In this document: piece after piece, positions 9,161 through 17,684 of the stretch
Layout: each line of letters begins with the position of its first letter
How positions within the stretch are numbered: the first letter of the stretch is position 1
NCBI RefSeq assembly: GCF_000520955.1
Contig: NZ_JACC01000011.1
Span: 1 to 64,000, forward strand
DNA length: 64,000 nucleotides
Source of the DNA: Aquimarina pacifica
GTDB taxonomy: Bacteria > Bacteroidota > Bacteroidia > Flavobacteriales > Flavobacteriaceae
Reading direction: 5' to 3'
Notes under the pieces: generated by a model
What the model saw: the letters and a program-made list of their open reading frames with translations, nothing else
What the model was told of the DNA's origin: nothing
The model's database searches: none
Position numbers and translations under genes: made by a program

Positions 9161-9496
9161 ATGAACACACTAAAAAACAAAGTACAATTAATTGGTAACC
9201 TAGGACAAGAGCCAGAAATCTTACTTCTCGAATCTGGAAAAAAACTAGCGAAATTCTCAATTGCAACAAATGATTATTACTACAACAAACAAGGAGATAA
9301 AATTACCGACACCCAATGGCATAATATAATTGCATGGGGTAAAACAGCCGATATCGTAGAAAAATACATCAATAAAGGACAAGAAATTGCCGTAGAAGGT
9401 AAACTCACATCACGCAGTTACCAAGATAGTGAAGGTACAAAAAGATACATCACAGAAATTGTCTGTAGCGAGCTCTTAATGTTAGGAAATAAATAA
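9161..9496 (+). CDS. ssb: Single-stranded DNA-binding protein
   Basis: A 111-residue single-stranded DNA-binding protein with one OB-fold. The start MNTLKNKVQLIGNLGQEPEI, the central WHNIIAWGKTADIVEKYINKGQEIAVEGKL and the end SYQDSEGTKRYITEIVCSELLML are all diagnostic of SSB. It lacks the long Gly-rich linker and the acidic C-terminal tip that recruits replication partners in housekeeping SSBs. It is therefore probably a short accessory paralogue rather than the main replication SSB. A strong terminator follows. Confidence 0.92.
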   Translation: MNTLKNKVQLIGNLGQEPEILLLESGKKLAKFSIATNDYYYNKQGDKITDTQWHNIIAWGKTADIVEKYINKGQEIAVEGKLTSRSYQDSEGTKRYITEIVCSELLMLGNK

Positions 9497-9610
9497 AAAA
9501 CGAAATTCTAAAATGCAGCACCTCTTAAATGATCATGTTCTACCTCTAGAAAAGTTCTAGAAAAAATTATCTATTTACATATAAACAATTATTTACTAAT
9601 GATACTTTAT

Positions 9611-9654
9611 GGCCTGTTTGTTTACAAAAACAAACAGGCCTTATTTTATTTTTC
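9611..9654 (+). terminator. Intrinsic terminator after ssb
   Basis: A perfect 13-bp stem (GGCCTGTTTGTTT pairing with AAACAAACAGGCC) closes a 4-base loop and is followed by a T-rich run. It lies about 115 bases past the ssb stop and just before the convergent symporter gene. Confidence 0.85.
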
Positions 9655-9676
9655 TATACTGTATGTGAAAAGATAA

Positions 9677-10540
9677 CTATACCGTTTTTTTATCGTTGCG
9701 CATCCCTAAATATACTAATGCAGCTCCTGTAAAAAACATTAACAAACTATACACTGCTGGTGCAATAGCAAAAGAGCTATTATTAAGAAGAACAACTGCA
9801 ATTGTTATAGCCAGCGTTCCGTTTTGAATCCCTGATTCGATTGCAATAGAAATCGATCTTTTTGTAGTAACCCTAAATAATCTTGCTGAAAAATACCCTA
9901 TTAACATAGTAAAAAGATTAAGACATATAGAAACTAAACCTGCCTCTTTAAAACCTGTAATAAGACTATCTTTTTCCTGAATAGTGATTCCTAAAATAAC
10001 AACTGCCATAACAACCCCAGAAGCAATCCTAACAGGTTTTTCCATCTTTGCTGCAAAATTCTCTTTATATCTTCTAATTACCATTCCTAAGGATACAGGA
10101 ATAACAGTAATTGCCAAAATCTGAACAACCGTCTTAACAATGTCTAGCTCTATTACCTGTCCTTTATCAAGAAAATGCTCTAAAGAAAAATTGACAATGA
10201 AAGGAATTGTTATAATAGTAATAAAACTACTCAAGGCTGTTAGCGTTACAGATAAAGCTATATCTCCTTTTGCCAAATGGCATATCAAGTTAGAAGTTGC
10301 TCCACCAGGACAGGCTGCCAAAATCATAATACCAATTGCAATCTCTGGCTTCAAAGAAAAAATAGAGGCTAACAAAAAGCCTACAAGTGGCAAAATCAAA
10401 ATTTGATTGGTCAGTCCTACAAATACTGCTTTGGGATAAATAAATATTCTTTTAAAATCACTAAGTGTTAAGGAAAGTCCCATCCCTAACATAATAATAA
10501 TCAAACTTACTCCCAAAACAATGGTAGATATCTTATCCAT
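9677..10540 (-). CDS. Bile acid:sodium symporter family transporter
   Basis: A 287-residue inner-membrane protein with about 8-9 predicted hydrophobic helices and the sequence character of the SBF/BASS family. An N-terminal MGLSLTLSDFKRI leads to the NQILILPLVGFLLA helix, a CPGGATSNLICHLAKGDIALSVTLTALSS block (the sodium-site crossover region) and a C-terminal GIQNGTLAITIAVVL helix. Members carry organic anions such as bile acids, pyruvate or pantoate with sodium. The real substrate is unknown. The TetR-family regulator encoded upstream on the same strand (10702-11280) probably controls it. Confidence 0.88.
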   Translation of the reverse strand: MDKISTIVLGVSLIIIMLGMGLSLTLSDFKRIFIYPKAVFVGLTNQILILPLVGFLLASIFSLKPEIAIGIMILAACPGGATSNLICHLAKGDIALSVTLTALSSFITIITIPFIVNFSLEHFLDKGQVIELDIVKTVVQILAITVIPVSLGMVIRRYKENFAAKMEKPVRIASGVVMAVVILGITIQEKDSLITGFKEAGLVSICLNLFTMLIGYFSARLFRVTTKRSISIAIESGIQNGTLAITIAVVLLNNSSFAIAPAVYSLLMFFTGAALVYLGMRNDKKTV

Positions 10541-10701
10541 AGTGCTCGTTTTATATGCAATATAAAGATATTCTTAAGAAATCACAGAAAGCCTTATCAA
10601 AAACAAATAATAAAGCCAGATAGTAATTCTATTAACAGATACCAATAAACGATATTGTTTTTGCAATACTTGGCAGAACTTACAAATAAGTTTCAAAATA
10701 C

Positions 10702-11280
10702 TTATTTGCCGCTTCTCATTCCTTTGAGTAATACAGAAATCATATCTCTTTTGAGTATATCGGGGTCGATATTTTTCTGTTTTGGATACCATAAATAAAG
10801 GGTTCTTAAGGTAGAGAGTGTAGAGAACACCATAATCTCAATATTGTATGGACTGATCTCACCAGCATCTACTCCCATTTTTACAATACTCCTGAAGTTT
10901 TCTTCATAATTATGACGCATCTTTTCAAAGTATATTAGATTTTCTTCTTCCAAGTGCATCCAATCACTATTTAATGCTCCTAATCCATCAGAATTACGTA
11001 AAGTAACATCAACATGCATACTAATGATATTCTCTAATTTTTGAATAGGATCTATATCAGCATTCATAATCTGGCTCATCCCTAATGTAAATTCTTCTGC
11101 AAGATTTATAATGATAGTAGACAAAATCTCTTGCTTTGACTGAATATGATTATAAAGACTTGCAGCCTTAATCCCCATTGCTTTTGCCAAATCTCGCATT
11201 GTTACAGCGCTATACCCCTTTTCTTTAAAAAGAATAGATGCTGCATTTATTATCTCTTGTTTTCTACTTTCGGGTTTCAT
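10702..11280 (-). CDS. TetR/AcrR family regulator
   Basis: A 192-residue TetR-type repressor. The N-terminal helix-turn-helix is clear (about residues 8-54: RKQEIINAASILFKEKGYSA, then MRDLAKAMGIKAASLYNHIQSKQ). The rest is the all-helical ligand-binding and dimer domain, with no recognisable ligand signature. It lies about 160 bases upstream of the SBF-type transporter gene on the same strand, which is the most likely target. The start at 11280 gives the usual TetR length. Confidence 0.92.
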   Translation of the reverse strand: MKPESRKQEIINAASILFKEKGYSAVTMRDLAKAMGIKAASLYNHIQSKQEILSTIIINLAEEFTLGMSQIMNADIDPIQKLENIISMHVDVTLRNSDGLGALNSDWMHLEEENLIYFEKMRHNYEENFRSIVKMGVDAGEISPYNIEIMVFSTLSTLRTLYLWYPKQKNIDPDILKRDMISVLLKGMRSGK

Positions 11281-11495
11281 GTATTTCTATTTATTATTTC
11301 TTGTACGCAAGACACCTAGACAGAATACTAAATCTGAGCAATATCTTTATATAACTACTACATGCACAAACAAACATTAGGTTTCCCTTTTTCCAAAAAT
11401 AAATTTTAATCTCATAAAATGGGAGTTTTTTATCATTAAAAACAAAGATTATAATACTTTTACTGGTACAATATATTTACTCAAATTATCTACTT

Positions 11496-11936
11496 ATGAA
11501 ATTTTTAACCGTAACACTCTTGTTTTTTATACTTTCAGGTACCTCAACATGCAAAGGAAAAAAAGAAGTTGCTCTCAAAACTACAGAAAAACCAAAAAAT
11601 CAGACCCTTCAAAAAGAAACCTTTTTATTAGTCTCCCTTAATGGAAATGATATTACTTCCAAAAAACTACATATAACTTTTGATGAAGCGAGAAAAGCAG
11701 CATCAGGAAACGCTGGATGCAATTCTTTTTCTTGTGGATATACCACCGAGAATGAAACAATCTCATTTGGGTTTGCAAGAGCAACTAAAATGTACTGCGA
11801 AGAAAATCATAAATTAGAACATGAATTTATGACCAGCTTGCAACAGGTCTCTACAAAAGTGATACAAAATGATTCTCTTTTTCTAAAAGATTCAGACCAA
11901 AACAAATTATTTGTTGGGATAAAATCTATGGATTGA
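11496..11936 (+). CDS. META domain lipoprotein
   Basis: A 146-residue exported protein. The N-terminal hydrophobic stretch ends in STCKG, a weak lipobox (Cys19), and a Lys-rich linker follows. The rest is a META domain like that of HslJ: WxLxxLNG is represented by FLLVSLNGNDI, then SGNAGCNSFSCGYT (the conserved GCN motif) and ATKMYCEENHKLEHEFMTSLQ. Family members are periplasmic or surface proteins linked in other bacteria to heat shock and novobiocin resistance. Function here is unknown. It is convergent with the protease gene at 11977. Confidence 0.82.
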   Translation: MKFLTVTLLFFILSGTSTCKGKKEVALKTTEKPKNQTLQKETFLLVSLNGNDITSKKLHITFDEARKAASGNAGCNSFSCGYTTENETISFGFARATKMYCEENHKLEHEFMTSLQQVSTKVIQNDSLFLKDSDQNKLFVGIKSMD

Positions 11937-11976
11937 GATAAATTCAGCAAAGTTCAAACTTTACATACGTAAAAGT

Positions 11977-13626
11977 CTACAGGATAATTACTTTTTTGGT
12001 AAATGAAGCACCATTTTCAGTATTCTCTATATTTACAAAATACATTCCGGCGGGTTTATCAGATAAGTCTATTTCTTGTTCTCTAGATATTAATCGTCCC
12101 GATTTTACTTTCTGACCGGTCATATCATAAATGATATATTGCAGTGTTGGGCTTACAGCATTAGCAACAGTAACAGTACTTTTTGTGATATTAAAAAACA
12201 CATCAACATCTCCCTGAATCTCTTCGGGTTCTGTAGGTCCTGTATCTTGCTGAGAAAGCATATTCAAGGTTCCTTCTCCTGTGTTTTCTGGATCTAACCA
12301 GTTCGAAAGTCTAGAGGAATCAGAACTCCCAAAATCCCAAGAAATAACAAATCTACCATAATAATCTGGAGCTCCGTTATCGGTTAATCCCGAACAAAGG
12401 GCACCTCCTCCAGCAAGTTGACCAACAATTCTACCATTTTGATCAAAGAGAGCAGAGCCAGACGAACCACCTTCGGTAACACCTAAATCCCAATCTTCTA
12501 CCTCCCATGAATCGACTGGTAAACTAATACCTCCAATAGACACTTTTCCGGCATCATTTGCCCCATTATCCTCTCTACACACTTTCATAATATCACCAGA
12601 CGGATGATGGATTCCTACTACAAAAGCAGGTTTATTACCAGTTCTATCCCATCCAGCCCATTCTAGATCCCAAGAATCATCTAAGCCACCATCTAATCTT
12701 AATAATCTAAAATCAGATTCTGTATTGGTAGCCAATATCGTTGCGCCACTAGTTGTTTGATTAATTACAGCATCTACACTTTCTGTATTTGTAGCACAAG
12801 AAGGGACAGGGCTAATCCAATTAAAACGAAATGCCCAAGTAGCTGTATTACCACCATTACAATGATTAGCTGTTAAAAAATAAGGAGCTTTATCATTACT
12901 TGTATTATTAATAAGGGTACCTGTACAAACGAACCCGTCCATAATAATAAACCCTACAGCGTGCTTTAATCGTTCTTTTAACTCGTCAAAATCATCCCCA
13001 ATAGAACAATCTACATCACGATTACAACTACCTGATGAGCCTAATGCCTTTGATTCTATCTCTTCATTAGTAACAGAACGATATCCATGTATCACCTTTG
13101 AAATATGAATATCTCCTTCTCCCGATACCGAAACAGGCTCAAAATATTCTAACCAAACGTCATCTCCTTCTATCAACCATGTTCCTAACATTTGATCAGG
13201 TCTATTAAAAATATTCGTATACGCTCCCAGAAGATCTGACCTGTCATTATTGTATACATATAATGTAGCTCCTTCAGGAATGTTATATGAATCTAAAATA
13301 AAATTCATTGTTTTGGCTCCTTCAGAAACAATATTAATTCTCCAAATTCTATCCCCATTATCCAATGTATACCAGCTTCCAGAATTCTCTAGACCCAAAT
13401 CCACTTTTAATTCATATCCGAATCTATAAGGTATTGATTTGTCTGTATCATTTTGTGCATCCTCTGCTATAATCGTATTTAGATCAAAATCTTTCATGAA
13501 CACAGAAGTATTCACTTGTTTGCTAGTCAATCCTAGTTTCCAACTAACAGGCACATCTTCATTAGTAACCTGAGCATTCATAAAGAATACACACATCACT
13601 GCCACTAATAACAATTTGAAATTCAA
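11977..13626 (-). CDS. T9SS-secreted lysyl-endopeptidase-like serine protease
   Basis: A 549-residue secreted chymotrypsin-fold protease. It has a signal peptide (residues 1-18), a pro-region with beta-rich character to about 195, and a protease domain with several Cys residues resembling lysyl endopeptidase (Achromobacter protease I). Likely triad: His255 (LTANHC), Asp305 (SDFRLLRL) and Ser389 (EGGSSGSALFD). The C-terminal 75 residues form a type A T9SS sorting domain (IIYDMTGQKVKSG, KPAGMYFVNIE, KKVIIL), so it crosses the outer membrane by type IX secretion. Lys specificity is a family inference. Likely role: extracellular protein digestion. Confidence 0.9.
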   Translation of the reverse strand: MNFKLLLVAVMCVFFMNAQVTNEDVPVSWKLGLTSKQVNTSVFMKDFDLNTIIAEDAQNDTDKSIPYRFGYELKVDLGLENSGSWYTLDNGDRIWRINIVSEGAKTMNFILDSYNIPEGATLYVYNNDRSDLLGAYTNIFNRPDQMLGTWLIEGDDVWLEYFEPVSVSGEGDIHISKVIHGYRSVTNEEIESKALGSSGSCNRDVDCSIGDDFDELKERLKHAVGFIIMDGFVCTGTLINNTSNDKAPYFLTANHCNGGNTATWAFRFNWISPVPSCATNTESVDAVINQTTSGATILATNTESDFRLLRLDGGLDDSWDLEWAGWDRTGNKPAFVVGIHHPSGDIMKVCREDNGANDAGKVSIGGISLPVDSWEVEDWDLGVTEGGSSGSALFDQNGRIVGQLAGGGALCSGLTDNGAPDYYGRFVISWDFGSSDSSRLSNWLDPENTGEGTLNMLSQQDTGPTEPEEIQGDVDVFFNITKSTVTVANAVSPTLQYIIYDMTGQKVKSGRLISREQEIDLSDKPAGMYFVNIENTENGASFTKKVIIL

Positions 13627-13743
13627 AACTTTCTTTTTTAACTAAACGTAAACAAATTTAACCATTTAAATATACTATTATATTAAAATAAAACTATTAA
13701 TTTTCGATTTCATTTCATTCTGACCAAAATATATTTTCAAAAT

Positions 13744-15510
13744 ATGTCTGCAAATATAACATCCAACCCCTTGATAGATAAACTTCCGGATCATTTAAAA
13801 CAATTCATAAAACCTCAAAATTATGATGAATACACTCCTATTGATCAAGCGGTATGGAGATATGTTATGCGTAAAAACATCACTTCTTTAAGTAAAGTAG
13901 CCCATAGTTCTTACCTCAATGGGTTAAAAAAAACAGGGATTTCTACTGACGAAATTCCTAGTATGTATGGTATGAATAGAATTCTTAAAGAAATAGGCTG
14001 GGCAGCGGTAGCAGTTGATGGTTTTATTCCGCCAAATGCATTTATGGAGTTTCAGGCCTATAATATTCTTGTTATTGCTTCAGATATAAGGCAACTTGAA
14101 AATATTGAATATACTCCGGCTCCCGATATCATTCATGAAGCCGCAGGGCATGCTCCGATTATTGCGAATCCTGATTATGCAGAATACCTAAGACGTTTCG
14201 GAAAAATTGGCTGTAAGGCTATCTCTTCTAAAAAAGATTATGATATGTACGAGGCCATCCGCGAACTCTCTATCCTAAAAGAAGCACAGAATACTAATCC
14301 AAAGGATATTAAAAAAGCCGAAGAAAGAATTGAAGCTCTTCAAGATATAAAAGAAACACCATCAGAAATGGCATTGATACGTAATCTGCATTGGTGGACT
14401 GTAGAATATGGACTTATTGGGACTCCTGAAAACCCAAGTATCTATGGCGCGGGCTTATTATCTTCTATTGGAGAAAGTGAATGGTGCATGACTGATCATG
14501 TAAAAAAACTACCCTATTCTCCAGACGCGGCTTTTCAGGATTTTGACATTACAAAACCACAACCGCAGCTATTTGTAACTCCGGATTTTGCATACTTATG
14601 TCAAGTTTTAGAGGAATTTGCAGACACTATGGCTTTACGAAAAGGCGGGCATCGTGGACTTAAAAAATTAATAGCGTCAGAAAACTTAGGAACCATAGAA
14701 TTAAGTACCGGATTACAAATCTCAGGAACTTTTACTCGAATGATTACAAATGAAGATAATCAAGTAATTTATTTTGAAACCAAAGGTCCTACAGCGCTTT
14801 CTTACAGCAAAAAAGAACTTATCGGTCACGGAACTACAACACATAATAAAGGTTTTGGCTCTCCTTTAGGAAAGCTAAAAGGAATTAATCTTGCCATAGA
14901 AAACATGTCTCCTAGAGATCTAAAAGCCTATAATCTACACGAAGGAAAATATGCCGAATTCGTTTTTGATAGTGGCATTACGGTTTCAGGAACAATTATT
15001 ACCGGAACCCGAAATATAAAAGGGGAATTAATTATTATTCAGTTTAGTGAATGTACTATTATGTATCAAGAAGAGTATCTCTTTAAACCAGAATGGGGAA
15101 CCTTTGATCTAGCCGTTGGCAAAGAAATTATTTCGGCATTTTCTGGACCTGCAGATGATCAATCTTTTGATCTAATCACCTATAACCCTTCTTCGGTTGC
15201 TGTAAAAAAAACGTATACTCATGAGCAACAAGAGCTTCACGACTTGTATCAAAGTGTTCGAAATATCAGAGAAGGTAAAAATGCCAAATTTTCTCTGGAA
15301 GGAATATTCGAAATCATAAAAACCGACCATACCGATGACTGGTTACTTTCGATAGAAATCTATGAGTTAGTACATGATAGAGATATGGCGTTTGCCAATG
15401 TTATTCTAGAACATCTTACCCAATTAAAAACTAAAAAACCCCAAATTGCTCATCTTATTGATGGTGGTCTCAAAACAGTAAACAACTATCAAGAAACACA
15501 TAGTTTATAA
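13744..15510 (+). CDS. phhA: Phenylalanine 4-monooxygenase, long form
   Basis: A pterin-dependent aromatic amino acid hydroxylase converting phenylalanine to tyrosine in the cytoplasm. The iron site is intact: HEAAGH gives His131 and His136, and Glu221 lies in the WWTVEYGL motif. SIGESEWC (about residues 241-248) matches the family substrate/pterin region. The protein is 588 residues, about twice the length of classical bacterial PhhA. The catalytic domain covers about 30-330. The C-terminal 250 residues are an extension of unknown role, seen in Bacteroidota homologues. No pterin-recycling gene (phhB) is next to it. Tyrosine or tryptophan as alternative substrate cannot be excluded. Confidence 0.85.
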   Translation: MSANITSNPLIDKLPDHLKQFIKPQNYDEYTPIDQAVWRYVMRKNITSLSKVAHSSYLNGLKKTGISTDEIPSMYGMNRILKEIGWAAVAVDGFIPPNAFMEFQAYNILVIASDIRQLENIEYTPAPDIIHEAAGHAPIIANPDYAEYLRRFGKIGCKAISSKKDYDMYEAIRELSILKEAQNTNPKDIKKAEERIEALQDIKETPSEMALIRNLHWWTVEYGLIGTPENPSIYGAGLLSSIGESEWCMTDHVKKLPYSPDAAFQDFDITKPQPQLFVTPDFAYLCQVLEEFADTMALRKGGHRGLKKLIASENLGTIELSTGLQISGTFTRMITNEDNQVIYFETKGPTALSYSKKELIGHGTTTHNKGFGSPLGKLKGINLAIENMSPRDLKAYNLHEGKYAEFVFDSGITVSGTIITGTRNIKGELIIIQFSECTIMYQEEYLFKPEWGTFDLAVGKEIISAFSGPADDQSFDLITYNPSSVAVKKTYTHEQQELHDLYQSVRNIREGKNAKFSLEGIFEIIKTDHTDDWLLSIEIYELVHDRDMAFANVILEHLTQLKTKKPQIAHLIDGGLKTVNNYQETHSL

Positions 15511-15795
15511 CTTTAGAAAGACACTCTTCATGTTTCCTAGTAAAATCTACTGATTTTATAAACTAATACAACCTCTTAGCACATATAATCACTATAAATA
15601 GTAATAAGATATTTGAAGTAATTTTTGGGATAACCTATAAAACACCCGATCATTACCTCAAATTCATCGTGTATTACTTTGTACTTCTTACTAAGTAGTA
15701 TTTGCCATAGATTTAATCTTGTAGATAATAAAAATACAGCACTATTTTCTACATAAATAAATACACTGAATATTAACTTTAAAATACTATTTATT

Positions 15796-16599
15796 ATGAG
15801 AGTACCAGCATCAGTAATGCACATGAATACTTTGAGAGACGTTAGAAATTATACTCGTCAAATTAATCGCTCAATAGAAATTCAATCAATACAACAAGAG
15901 CTTGCTAATTTTCGTCATGATTTAATCACTATGTATCAACAAAATATTGCATACCAACCGGGGATTAATCGTGTTCCGAACAGAGACATAGCGGGTCTTA
16001 TCAACACTCGCTTGCAAAACATAAACAACCTACAAGTACAGCAACAGCTAGCTCCTGGAGTTTTGCAAAACGCTCAAGGCGTTATGCAACAAATTCAGCA
16101 AATGATTCCTACTAATGGAAATATCACAACAGCTAATCTCATTCCAATCATACAACAGGCGATACCCTTGTTAGAAGCATCTTTTCAAGCAGCACAACAA
16201 CAAATACAATATCCTACTGCGCAACAAATCACTGACGTTACTACTCGCTTCAATAATATACCGCCTCAGTACATGAGATTTGCTCGAGGTGTTACACCAC
16301 CAACACAACAAAATCGCAATACTGTAGTGCAGAACGAACAACTCTTAACAGGATCTTTAGCACAAAGACAAGGTATTGTACCCCCGTATGTTGCTCCGAG
16401 ACAACCGAGACAACATAGACCAATACCGGCATTACCTGTTCGAAATAATCCTGTAAACCAACAGCAGAATTTAGCAGGTCTAGGACAACTTCCTCCAGGA
16501 GCAGCTGCCCAAAACCAAAATGGTCTAGGAAATCAGCCTGCCCGAGGTAGACGCCAGAATCAGAACAATAACAGAAGGGCTGGTCAAGGTATGGGGTGA
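15796..16599 (+). CDS. Gln/Asn-rich protein of unknown function
   Basis: A 267-residue protein that I do not recognise. It has no signal peptide or membrane helix. Residues 1-165 are Gln-rich and probably helical (many QQ pairs, e.g. QVQQQLAPGV, MQQIQQMIP). Residues 165-267 are low-complexity, rich in Pro, Gln, Asn and Arg, and end in a basic Gly/Arg/Asn tail (ARGRRQNQNNNRRAGQG). The composition resembles prion-like or RNA-binding disordered regions. Third-position base use is consistent with a real gene. It has its own terminator. A DNA/RNA-associated or assembly-prone protein is a guess from composition only. Confidence 0.7.
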   Translation: MRVPASVMHMNTLRDVRNYTRQINRSIEIQSIQQELANFRHDLITMYQQNIAYQPGINRVPNRDIAGLINTRLQNINNLQVQQQLAPGVLQNAQGVMQQIQQMIPTNGNITTANLIPIIQQAIPLLEASFQAAQQQIQYPTAQQITDVTTRFNNIPPQYMRFARGVTPPTQQNRNTVVQNEQLLTGSLAQRQGIVPPYVAPRQPRQHRPIPALPVRNNPVNQQQNLAGLGQLPPGAAAQNQNGLGNQPARGRRQNQNNNRRAGQGMG

Positions 16600-16635
16600 C
16601 TTTAGAAATAGATACAAATGCACAACCCGAAGTAT

Positions 16636-16676
16636 ACTTTTGTAGCGCCAATCTAAGCGCTACAAAAGTTTATTTT
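16636..16676. terminator. Bidirectional intrinsic terminator
   Basis: A perfect 13-bp stem (ACTTTTGTAGCGC pairing with GCGCTACAAAAGT) with an 8-base loop lies between two convergent genes (stops at 16599 and 16677). A T-rich run follows on the plus side. Confidence 0.8.
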
Positions 16677-17624
16677 CTAAAAATCCATAAAAGGATATGT
16701 TTCCTGTAGTTCTTGTTTTTTGAATTGAAGCTGTTGCAGAAAGTCCTGATGTTGCTTACTATTAGGATTAAAAGCACGATGGTTTAATCCTCTGGTAATC
16801 TCTTCTACTTTTCTCATTATTGGATATACTTTTTCTTCAATCCAAGTTTTAGAAAAACGATCCCAAATATACTCAATGGCCAACACAGAAGGGTGGATCA
16901 TATCAGTATCATAAAAACGATAATCTCTAAGCTCATCCATCATAATCTCATATGCAGGAAAATAAGATACATTCTGGTTTCTATCCAGTACAGTATGTAC
17001 ACCAGTAACTAAGTGAGACTTACTCCTTGTGTTTTGCACAAAACCATCTTTACTATGTCGCACAGGGGATACCGTAAACATAATATGTACAGAAGGATTA
17101 ATACTGCGTATTAAGTGTATACAATTCTGAAGACTCTGTTCGATATCCTTTACAGCGAGTAATTCTTTTACAAATTCTCTTTGGGGAATCTTGTGACAAT
17201 TAGCTACAAGCATATCTAATGCCTTCAATTTATAGACCCATGCTGTCCCTAGGGTTATCGCAACATGTGTTGCTGACTTTAACTCTTCTTTAGTAAGCAA
17301 CAAGGCCTCATTAAGACTTGCTAACACCTCATTCTTATCAGGGCCACTTAAGGCTGAGTGCGCATCAAAACAATGCCATTGCTCGTTTACATAAAAAAGA
17401 TCCGTTTCTGTATATCGCTCTCCTTGAGAGGCCATCCATAAAAAAGTTTCTATGGCTTTAGGGTGAAATAAAATCCCAAAAGGATTTATGCTATTTTTAA
17501 ACTTAAAATACGCTAATTTATCACCTATATTTTCGGCAAAACAAGATCCCAGAAGTACGATTTCACTATCATACCCTATTTTTGGCTGCTGCTCTTGAAT
17601 TGGTATTTTTGTTTGTAATTTCAT
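16677..17624 (-). CDS. GSCFA family protein
   Basis: A 315-residue member of the GSCFA family, named for the motif that is present here as LLGSCFAENIG (about residues 25-35). The fold is SGNH/GDSL-hydrolase-like. The Ser in GSCFA, an internal ITLGTAWVYK block and the late MIHPSVLAIEYIWDRF (with the D-x-x-H element) suggest an esterase-type active site, but no substrate is known. It is cytoplasmic. It lies downstream of alaS on the same strand with 60 bases between, so it may be co-transcribed. Confidence 0.88.
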   Translation of the reverse strand: MKLQTKIPIQEQQPKIGYDSEIVLLGSCFAENIGDKLAYFKFKNSINPFGILFHPKAIETFLWMASQGERYTETDLFYVNEQWHCFDAHSALSGPDKNEVLASLNEALLLTKEELKSATHVAITLGTAWVYKLKALDMLVANCHKIPQREFVKELLAVKDIEQSLQNCIHLIRSINPSVHIMFTVSPVRHSKDGFVQNTRSKSHLVTGVHTVLDRNQNVSYFPAYEIMMDELRDYRFYDTDMIHPSVLAIEYIWDRFSKTWIEEKVYPIMRKVEEITRGLNHRAFNPNSKQHQDFLQQLQFKKQELQETYPFMDF

Positions 17625-17684
17625 ACCCTCTACATACTCTCATACCTTAAGGAAGAGAGTGATGACATGTTATGTTGTCATTTA

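Noticed and set aside
15576-15824. Minus-strand open frame of 82 residues upstream of the Gln-rich gene
   Set aside because: Overlaps the start of a better-supported plus-strand gene, and its composition is that of AT-rich noncoding DNA.
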